In this document: positions 1 to 4,190 of the stretch, one piece after another | Position numbering within the stretch: position 1 is the stretch's first letter | How the letters are laid out: every line of letters starts with the position of its first letter | From: an uncultured Pseudoflavonifractor sp. | GTDB taxonomy: Bacteria; Bacillota; Clostridia; Oscillospirales; Oscillospiraceae | NCBI GenBank assembly: GCA_947565875.1 | Contig: CANOHR010000080.1 | Span: forward strand, 1-5,630 | Reading direction: 5' to 3' | Length of the DNA stretch: 5,630 nucleotides | The notes under the pieces: generated by a model | The model's input: only the letters and a program-made list of their open reading frames with translations | Databases searched by the model: none | What the model was told of the DNA's origin: nothing | Position numbers and translations under genes: made by a program

Positions 1-166
1 TGGAAAAAGCCACCGCCAGAGTGGTCTTCCCTACGCCGGGGATATCCTCCATCAGGATATGGCCTCCCGCCAGAATGGCAAGAAGGGCCTTAGCCACCAC
101 ATCATCCTTGCCTACCACAGCCTTCTTCGTCTCCAGCAGGACCTTTGTCGCCATTCTCTGTGTCAT
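1..166 (-). CDS. MoxR-family AAA+ ATPase, N-terminal fragment (runs off the left edge)
   Basis: Only the first 55 codons are in the window. The peptide begins MTQRMATKVLLETKKAVVGK and reaches a P-loop, EDIPGVGKTT (residues 40-49; Lys47 and Thr48 would bind ATP phosphate). The block 'GGHILMEDIPGVGKTTLA' is typical of MoxR (AAA_3) ATPases. These act as chaperone-like ATPases, usually next to genes for DUF58/VWA-domain and transglutaminase-like proteins; such partners would lie to the left, outside the window. The ATG at 166-164 is chosen because an AAAGGAA ribosome binding site lies 8 nt upstream; a second in-frame ATG at codon 5 is less well placed. The gene runs in the same direction as the pyr operon but is separated from it by about 580 bp and a terminator, so it is probably a separate unit. 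The family call is firm; the substrate is unknown. Confidence 0.9.
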   Translation of the reverse strand, partial: MTQRMATKVLLETKKAVVGKDDVVAKALLAILAGGHILMEDIPGVGKTTLAVAFS

Positions 167-174
167 CGCGCCCG

Positions 175-181
175 TTCCTTT
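175..181 (-). promoter_or_regulatory. Ribosome binding site of the MoxR-family gene
   Basis: AAAGGAA on the minus strand with an 8-nt spacer (CGGGCGCG) before the ATG at 166. It lies in a purine-rich leader that begins right after the terminator U-tract, and it supports the ATG at 166 over the internal ATG at codon 5. Confidence 0.65.
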
Positions 182-214
182 CTTTTCCCTTTTTCTTTCA
201 TGGTTTTTAGACGG

Positions 215-254
215 AAAAAAGCAGAGTTTGTTCCCTGTGGGTGGGGAACAAACT
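215..254 (-). terminator. Intrinsic terminator, minus strand
   Basis: Perfect 11-bp stem: arms AGTTTGTTCCC and GGGAACAAACT on the minus strand (254-244 and 235-225), with an 8-nt loop. After a 4-nt gap (CTGC) comes a run of six T at 220-215. The T-run is best on the minus strand, so it should stop leftward transcription. It lies about 500 nt after the pyrB stop and only about 48 nt before the MoxR ATG. It may end read-through from the pyr operon, or it may be an attenuator in a MoxR leader whose promoter lies in the AT-rich stretch just upstream (about 262-290). Confidence 0.82.
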
Positions 255-276
255 GTTTGCTTTTCGATATGGTTTA

Positions 277-300
277 TAAATTAAAATTTAGAAGTGGTCC
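277..300 (+). repeat. AT-rich inverted repeat, left copy
   Basis: TAAATTAAAATTTA (277-290) followed by GAAGTGGTCC. The same 14 bases occur in reverse complement at 487-500, followed in that orientation by TAGGTGGTTCC. The two copies face each other around palindromic units 1-3. The 14-mer is itself nearly self-complementary (TAAATT/AATTTA). Confidence 0.6.
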
Positions 301-302
301 AG

Positions 303-330
303 GCGGGCCGGTTTAGAACCGGCCCCTACG
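303..330 (-). repeat. Palindromic repeat unit 1
   Basis: Stem GGGCCGGTT (305-313) with AACCGGCCC (317-325) and a 3-nt loop, ending in CCCCTAC (323-329). Read on the minus strand it begins GTAGGGGCC and ends GGCCCGCC, the fixed ends of the family. Its GTAGGGG end faces unit 2. Confidence 0.8.
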
Positions 331-350
331 CACATGTTCGTCACAAATCT

Positions 351-377
351 GTAGGGGCGACCCTTGTGGTCGCCCGC
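351..377 (+). repeat. Palindromic repeat unit 2
   Basis: Begins GTAGGGGCGACC. The stem GGGCGACC (355-362) pairs perfectly with GGTCGCCC (368-375) across a 5-nt loop, and the unit ends CGCCCGC. It lies head-to-head with unit 1: CCCCTAC and GTAGGGG are 21 nt apart. Confidence 0.8.
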
Positions 378-440
378 AAGGTGGTGCCATATCGGCCTTT
401 CATGAAAGAGCGCCATGTCAGGCTGCGAACAGGTCAGGGC

Positions 441-467
441 GTAGGGGCGGGTTCCAAACCCGCCCGT
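441..467 (+). repeat. Palindromic repeat unit 3
   Basis: Begins GTAGGGGCGGG. The stem GGGCGGGTT (445-453) pairs perfectly with AACCCGCCC (457-465) across a 3-nt loop. Confidence 0.8.
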
Positions 468-476
468 CCAGGCAAG

Positions 477-500
477 GAACCACCTATAAATTTTAATTTA
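477..500 (-). repeat. AT-rich inverted repeat, right copy
   Basis: Minus-strand TAAATTAAAATTTA (500-487) followed by TAGGTGGTTCC, the partner of the copy at 277-300. Fourteen identical bases plus a similar GTGGT(T)CC flank are unlikely by chance in this GC-rich background. Confidence 0.6.
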
Positions 501-520
501 CCGGTAAGTCCATACCTGAG

Positions 521-546
521 GTGGGCGCACAATGTGCGTCCCTACA
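521..546 (-). repeat. Palindromic repeat unit 4
   Basis: GGGCGCAC (523-530) pairs with GTGCGTCC (534-541) with a single G-T mismatch, ending CCCTAC (540-545). On the minus strand it begins GTAGGGACGCAC. It is oriented tail-to-tail with unit 3. Confidence 0.72.
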
Positions 547-562
547 GGGGCATACCATTTTG

Positions 563-584
563 ACCGGGCTGTTCCATACCCGGT
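563..584. repeat. Short inverted repeat between palindromic units 4 and 5
   Basis: ACCGGG (563-568) and CCCGGT (579-584) form a perfect 6-bp stem with a 10-nt loop. It does not carry the GTAGGGG end of the main family. It may be part of the array's spacer or chance in GC-rich DNA. Confidence 0.35.
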
Positions 585-588
585 AACG

Positions 589-615
589 GGGCGGGCGAAT
601 GATATCCGCCCCTAC
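589..615 (-). repeat. Palindromic repeat unit 5
   Basis: GGGCGAAT (593-600) and ATCCGCCC (604-611) form a stem with one mismatch, ending CCCCTAC (609-615). The minus-strand reading begins GTAGGGGCGGAT and ends CGCCCGCC. It lies head-to-head with unit 6, 19 nt apart. Confidence 0.72.
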
Positions 616-633
616 AAAAACCATCCCACCCCA

Positions 634-660
634 TGTAGGGGCGACTATCAGCCGCCCGCC
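634..660 (+). repeat. Palindromic repeat unit 6
   Basis: Begins TGTAGGGGCGACT. GGGCGACT (639-646) pairs with AGCCGCCC (650-657) with one mismatch, and the unit ends CGCCCGCC. It is the unit closest to pyrB. Confidence 0.72.
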
Positions 661-663
661 AGT

Positions 664-720
664 GTCCGGCTAAGCCGGACTATTTCAATGAGTCGCCTGC
701 GGCGACAACAAATCAAATAG
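664..720. repeat. Two-hairpin element downstream of pyrB
   Basis: Hairpin A is GTCCGGC (664-670), loop TAA, GCCGGAC (674-680), all paired. Hairpin B is GTCGCC (692-697), loop TGC, GGCGAC (701-706), all paired. Hairpin B is enclosed by CTATTT (680-685) and AAATAG (715-720), which also pair. No T-run follows on the minus strand, so it is not a standard intrinsic terminator for pyrB. It could protect the 3' end of the pyr message or be a second repeat family. Confidence 0.6.
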
Positions 721-750
721 CTTTTAGCTTTTTCATTTTTACCTTTTAAC

Positions 751-1854
751 TTACCTTGTCTCCGCCTCGCAATACTTACAGCGGTAGGTCCCTGTTTCCT
801 CGTCTGAGAGAAAGAATACCTGCTCCAATTCCTGCTCGGTGGAGGTGATACAGCGGGGATTGGCGCACCGCAACACATTGACCAGCTTTTTGGGCTCCTT
901 CTCCGCCTTCGTCGGGGCGCTCTGGGGCTTCTCCCCTTCCGGAGTCAGCCCCAAAAGCAGCATGATAAGGGCCATACGCATGATCTTGCCGTTGAAGACC
1001 TGCTTAAAGTAGCAGGCTCTGGGGTCTTTGTCCACCGCTACGCTGATCTCGTTGACCCTGGGCAGGGGATGGAGAATGGACATGTCCGCCTTGGCGCCCA
1101 GGAGCTTATCGGCGGTGAGGATATAGCTATCCTTCAGGCGAAGGTACTCCTCCTCGCTGGAAAACCGCTCCCGCTGGACCCGCGTCATGTAGAGGATATC
1201 CAAATCCGAAAGGGCCCCCTCCAGATCGGTGGTCTCGGTATAGGGGATCCCCCGCGCCTCCAGGATATCGGTCTTGACATAGGACGGGACCCGCAGCTCC
1301 GGCGGTGAGATAAGGACCACCCGGACCCCCGGATACCGGGACATGGCGGCCAGAAGAGAATGGACGGTGCGGCCATACTTCAGATCTCCGCACACGCCCA
1401 CGGTCAGATCGTGGAGCCGCCCTTTTTCCCGCTGGATGGTGAGAAGGTCGGCGAGAGTCTGGGTGGGATGGTTATGACCTCCGTCTCCGGCGTTGATGAC
1501 CGGGATGGAGGCGTTCTCCGCCGCCACCAGAGGGGCTCCCTCCTTGGGATGGCGCATGGCGATGATATCGGCATAGCAGCTGATAACCCGGGCCGTGTCG
1601 GCTACGCTCTCCCCCTTGGAGGCCGAGGAGGAGTCGGCGGAGGAAAAGCCAATGACATGGCCGCCCAACTCGTACATGGCGGCCTCAAAGCTGAGGCGGG
1701 TCCGGGTGGAGGGCTCAAAGAAGAGGGTCGCCAGCTTCTTTCCCTCACACACATGGGCAAAGCGCTGGGGGTGCGCAATGATTTCGTTGGCCGTATCCAG
1801 CAGGCCTTGAAGTTCTTCCACCGAAAAATCGGTGATATTCATCAGACTTCTCAT
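751..1854 (-). CDS. pyrB: Aspartate carbamoyltransferase, catalytic chain fused to a PyrI-type zinc domain
   Basis: Condenses carbamoyl phosphate with aspartate to carbamoyl-aspartate, the committed step of UMP synthesis (cytosol). The 367 residues split into a catalytic part (about 1-305), a Lys/Glu/Pro-rich linker (about 306-325) and a zinc domain (about 326-367). Catalytic motifs: FFEPSTRTR (45-53), SKGES with Lys80, HNHPTQ with His129, Arg162, TRVQ with Arg225 and Gln227, and HPLPR (262-266). These match the E. coli PyrB active site. The tail has Cys330, Cys335, Cys359 and Cys362, spaced C-x4-C-x23-C-x2-C exactly as in E. coli PyrI (109/114/138/141), with NVLRC and CKYCE as local matches. 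The nucleotide-binding domain of PyrI is absent, and the protein is about 55 residues longer than a plain catalytic chain. ATG 1854 overlaps the pyrE stop (ATGA), so translation is probably coupled; the ATG at codon 5 is an alternative start. Last gene of the operon. Confidence 0.95.
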   Translation of the reverse strand: MRSLMNITDFSVEELQGLLDTANEIIAHPQRFAHVCEGKKLATLFFEPSTRTRLSFEAAMYELGGHVIGFSSADSSSASKGESVADTARVISCYADIIAMRHPKEGAPLVAAENASIPVINAGDGGHNHPTQTLADLLTIQREKGRLHDLTVGVCGDLKYGRTVHSLLAAMSRYPGVRVVLISPPELRVPSYVKTDILEARGIPYTETTDLEGALSDLDILYMTRVQRERFSSEEEYLRLKDSYILTADKLLGAKADMSILHPLPRVNEISVAVDKDPRACYFKQVFNGKIMRMALIMLLLGLTPEGEKPQSAPTKAEKEPKKLVNVLRCANPRCITSTEQELEQVFFLSDEETGTYRCKYCEAETR

Positions 1855-2483
1855 GCGCGGATCCAGCTTTCGTCAGAGGGATCGTCCCGGAAGGCCAGCA
1901 GCTTTTGAACGTCGGAGGGGGCAATATAGCTTTCCTGGGCGGCCACATTCGCCATGGTGTCAAAGTCGCACAGGCTCACGTTCCGCACTTGGGCCGCCTC
2001 CAGCCGCTCCAGGCCCTTTTTCATGCCATAGGTAAAGATACTCACGATCCCCAGCACCTCTCCCCCAGCTTCCCGGATGGCCTCCACCACCTCGATGACG
2101 CTGCCGCCGGTGGAAATGAGGTCCTCAATGACCACCACCTTCTGTCCCGGCTCCAGCTTTCCCTCAATACGGTTGTTACGGCCATGATCCTTGGCGCTTC
2201 CCCGGACGTAGCCCATGGGAAGGCCCAGCAGGTGTCCCGCAATGGCGGCGTGGGCGATGCCGGCAGTGCTGGTCCCCATCAGGACCTGGGCCTGGGGAAA
2301 CTCTCTCTTTACCGTATCGGCAATGGCCTTTTCCACCCGGTCCCGGACGGCCGGGGCGGTGAGGATCAGACGGTTATCACAGTAGACCGGGCTCTTGATC
2401 CCGCTGGCCCAGGTAAAGGGCTCCTGGGGGCGAAAAAAGACGGCGCGGATGGAAAGCAGGTCACGGGCGATCTGTTCCTTCAT
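1851..2483 (-). CDS. pyrE: Orotate phosphoribosyltransferase
   Basis: Transfers phosphoribose from PRPP to orotate, giving OMP (cytosol; homodimer in the family). The 210-residue protein begins MKEQIARDLLSIRAVFFRP. It has the substrate-side block TWASGIKSPVYCDNR (from residue 24), the mobile catalytic loop YVRGSAKDHG with Lys98 and His100, and the PRPP motif VVVIEDLISTGGS (116-128). The residue after the loop Arg is Gly where the Salmonella enzyme has Lys; Bacillus-type enzymes also vary there. A GTG three codons upstream (2492-2490) lies inside the ribosome binding site, so the ATG at 2483 is preferred. Its 3' end overlaps pyrB by 4 nt. On the 5' side a 92-bp gap with a palindromic repeat separates it from pyrF, the only non-overlapping junction in the operon. 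Confidence 0.96.
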   Translation of the reverse strand: MKEQIARDLLSIRAVFFRPQEPFTWASGIKSPVYCDNRLILTAPAVRDRVEKAIADTVKREFPQAQVLMGTSTAGIAHAAIAGHLLGLPMGYVRGSAKDHGRNNRIEGKLEPGQKVVVIEDLISTGGSVIEVVEAIREAGGEVLGIVSIFTYGMKKGLERLEAAQVRNVSLCDFDTMANVAAQESYIAPSDVQKLLAFRDDPSDESWIRA

Positions 2484-2488
2484 TCTGG

Positions 2489-2495
2489 TCACCTC
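2489..2495 (-). promoter_or_regulatory. Ribosome binding site that fixes the pyrE start
   Basis: GAGGTGA on the minus strand (2495-2489), seven bases complementary to the 16S 3' end, with a 5-nt spacer (CCAGA) before ATG 2483. The upstream in-frame GTG (2492-2490) is part of this site and so cannot be the start it serves. Confidence 0.8.
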
Positions 2496-2530
2496 ATTTT
2501 AAAGAATGGTTTTTACAACGCTTCTCACTC

Positions 2531-2557
2531 GGGCGGCCACATGGGGCCGCCCCTACG
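2531..2557 (-). repeat. Palindromic repeat unit 7, inside the pyr operon
   Basis: GGGCGGCC (2531-2538) pairs perfectly with GGCCGCCC (2545-2552), ending CCCCTAC (2550-2556). On the minus strand it begins GTAGGGGCGGCC and ends GGCCGCCCG, the same family as the six units beyond pyrB. It lies 19 nt after the pyrF stop and upstream of the pyrE ribosome binding site, so it will be a hairpin in the operon message. Confidence 0.8.
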
Positions 2558-2575
2558 GTACGCGGCAGGGAACTT

Positions 2576-3277
2576 TTACTGTCCCAGGAACTCCCGGCAG
2601 CAACGCTCCCATGCCTCCACCGGATCGGCAGCGGCGGTGATGGGGCGGCCCACCACGATATAGTCTGAGCCCAGCTCCCTGGCCCGCTCGGGGGTGGCGA
2701 TCCGCTTCTGGTCTCCTACGTCTCCCCCCGAGAAGCGGACGCCGGGGGTCACGGTAAGGAAGTTCTCCCCGCACGCGGCATGGATCTGTCCCGCCTCCAG
2801 AGGGGAGCAGACCACTCCGTCCAGCCCGGCCTGGGCGGCGGTGCGGGCATAGTGACGCACCACCTCCTCCAAAGGCTTCTCGATGAGCAGGTCCCGCTCC
2901 ATGGCGGCCTGGTCGGTGGAGGTAAGCTGGGTCACCGCGATAAGCAGGGGCCGGGTGCCGTCGGGCCGGGTCAACCCCTCCAGAGCCGCCTCCATCATGG
3001 CCTGGGTCCCCGCGGCGTGGAGATTGCAGATATCCACATCCAGGGAGGATAAGACCGCCATAGCCTTTTTTACTGTATTGGGGATATCGTGGAGCTTCAG
3101 GTCCAGAAAGATCTTATGGCCCCGCTCCTTGATCTCCCGGACGATCTGGGGCCCGGCGCTGTAGAAAAGCTCCATGCCGATCTTCACAAAGGGCTTTTTC
3201 CCGGAAAACCGGTCCAGGAACTCCAGGGTTTGCTCCCGGCCGGAAAAGTCGCAGGCAATGATCACATCTTTAGCCAT
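2576..3277 (-). CDS. pyrF: Orotidine 5'-phosphate decarboxylase
   Basis: Decarboxylates OMP to UMP, the last step of the pathway (cytosol; dimeric TIM barrel). The 233 residues match the short bacterial type. Visible are DFSG with Asp10, FVKIGMEL with Lys32, the catalytic FLDLKLHDIPNTV with Asp59, Lys61 and Asp64, NLHAAG (85-90), VVCSPLEA (155-162), TPGVR (177-181) and the phosphate-binding VVGRPIT (208-214). ATG 3277 has a strong AGGAGG site 8 nt upstream and overlaps the end of pyrD by 8 nt, so the two are coupled. The stop is TAA, and the gene is intact. Confidence 0.97.
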   Translation of the reverse strand: MAKDVIIACDFSGREQTLEFLDRFSGKKPFVKIGMELFYSAGPQIVREIKERGHKIFLDLKLHDIPNTVKKAMAVLSSLDVDICNLHAAGTQAMMEAALEGLTRPDGTRPLLIAVTQLTSTDQAAMERDLLIEKPLEEVVRHYARTAAQAGLDGVVCSPLEAGQIHAACGENFLTVTPGVRFSGGDVGDQKRIATPERARELGSDYIVVGRPITAAADPVEAWERCCREFLGQ

Positions 3278-4190
3278 GATGGGCGCCTCCTATGATTTCA
3301 TTGAGGGAGGATATCCCCAGTTCCTTCATAAGGTCGGGAAGGTCCTCCAAAATTTCCTTACAGATATAGGGGTCGGTGAGGTTGGCCGCGCCGATCCCCA
3401 CGGCGGTGGCACCGGCAAGCATCATCTCGATCACGTCCCGGGCAGAAGAAACTCCGCCCATGCCCACGATGGGCAGCTTCACCGCCTCGTAGACCTGCCA
3501 GACCATCCGCACCGCCACCGGGAAAATAGCGCCCCCGGAAAGTCCCCCCGTGGTGTTGGCCAGAATGGGCTTTCTCTTACGAAGGTCCAAACGCATACCC
3601 AAAAGGGTATTGATGAGGCTCAAGCCATCGGCCCCCGCGTCGGCGCAGGCTTTGGCGATGGCGGTGATGTCGGTGACGTTGGGGGAAAGCTTCATAATGA
3701 CCGGCTTGTCCCCTGCCGCCGCCTTCACCGCTTTTGTCACCTGGGCCGCCCCCTCCACCGTGGTCCCGAAGGCCAATCCTCCAGCGTGGACGTTGGGACA
3801 GCTGATGTTGACCTCCAGCCAGCCCACCTGGGGGCAGGCGGAGAGCTTTTCCGCCACGGTCACATACTCCTCCACAGTGCTTCCGCAGACGTTGGCCATC
3901 ACCGGCTTGTGGAAGATCTCCGCCAGAGCAGGAAGCTCCTGGGCGATGACGGCGTCTACCCCCGGATTCTGAAGGCCCACCGCGTTGAGCATCCCGCCGG
4001 GGGTCTCGGCAATGCGGGGGGTGGGGTTTCCAAACCGGGGCTGGGCGGTGGTCCCCTTGAAGGAGAAGGTGCCCAGAAGGTCGATATCATAAAGGGGGGC
4101 AAACTCCTGCCCGTAGCCGAAGGTGCCGCTGGCGGGGATCAAAGGGTTGTCCAATGAAAGTCCGCACAGGCTCACATGGGTATCTACCAC
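3270..4190 (-). CDS. pyrD: Dihydroorotate dehydrogenase class 1B, catalytic subunit
   Basis: Oxidises dihydroorotate to orotate on FMN and passes electrons to PyrK, which reduces NAD+ (soluble heterotetramer in the family). The 306 residues fit class 1B, where the catalytic base is Cys: NISCPNV with Cys131. Also visible are Lys45 in FKGTT, NAVGLQNPG (69-77), KLSPNV (167-172), INT (193-195), TGGLSG (214-219) and the FMN phosphate motif GMGGVSSARD (243-252). There is no N-terminal membrane segment, so it is not the quinone-linked class 2. The start is GTG at 4190, placed 7 nt after a perfect AAGGAGG. It overlaps the pyrK end by 7 nt and pyrF by 8 nt. The immediately adjacent pyrK confirms the class. 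Confidence 0.97.
   Translation of the reverse strand: MVDTHVSLCGLSLDNPLIPASGTFGYGQEFAPLYDIDLLGTFSFKGTTAQPRFGNPTPRIAETPGGMLNAVGLQNPGVDAVIAQELPALAEIFHKPVMANVCGSTVEEYVTVAEKLSACPQVGWLEVNISCPNVHAGGLAFGTTVEGAAQVTKAVKAAAGDKPVIMKLSPNVTDITAIAKACADAGADGLSLINTLLGMRLDLRKRKPILANTTGGLSGGAIFPVAVRMVWQVYEAVKLPIVGMGGVSSARDVIEMMLAGATAVGIGAANLTDPYICKEILEDLPDLMKELGISSLNEIIGGAHHG
3286..3291 (-). promoter_or_regulatory. Ribosome binding site of pyrF
   Basis: AGGAGG on the minus strand, within the last codons of pyrD, with an 8-nt spacer before ATG 3277. It sets the pyrF start and gives strong initiation despite the overlap. Confidence 0.85.

Larger units (their letters stand above)
255..750. other. Non-coding region with repeats between pyrB and the MoxR gene
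   Basis: No credible gene was found here on either strand. Open frames lack ribosome binding sites and run through the palindromes. Read left to right, it holds an AT-rich stretch (262-290), palindromic units at 303-330, 351-377, 441-467, 521-546, 589-615 and 634-660, an AT-rich inverted repeat around units 1-3, a two-hairpin element (664-720), and an A/T-rich tail after pyrB (720-750). The 381-440 stretch between units 2 and 3 has no structure that I can support. Confidence 0.8.

Noticed and set aside
163..201. A 12-codon Lys/Arg-rich reading frame (MKEKGKRKERAR) on the minus strand whose TGA overlaps the MoxR ATG as ATGA
   Set aside because: It has no ribosome binding site; the purine-rich run that encodes it is more simply the MoxR leader and its own ribosome binding site. 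The overlap alone is weak evidence for a leader peptide.
255..300. A sigma-70 promoter in the AT-rich stretch upstream of the terminator
   Set aside because: AT-rich hexamers such as TATAAA can be picked, but no -35/-10 pair with proper spacing stands out, so it is mentioned only as a possibility.
303..660. CRISPR array reading of the repeated GTAGGGG units
   Set aside because: Units alternate in orientation, the spacing is irregular and the unit cores differ; there is no constant direct repeat with uniform spacers, and no cas gene is present.
294..720. Plus-strand open frames of 62 to 89 codons across the repeat region
   Set aside because: They run through the palindromes, lack ribosome binding sites and have arginine/proline-rich low-information products; they are open because the DNA is GC-rich.
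1360..1908. Long plus-strand frames opposite pyrB, pyrE, pyrF, pyrD and pyrK (up to 327 codons elsewhere)
   Set aside because: They are antisense shadows of well-identified genes with strong codon bias; their Gly/His/Arg-rich products match no family I recognise.
2481..2508. CATTCT/AGAATG inverted repeat (2503-2508 with 2481-2486) that would enclose the pyrE ribosome binding site and start
   Set aside because: Only 6 bp, mostly A-T, with a 16-nt loop; too weak to claim translational control.
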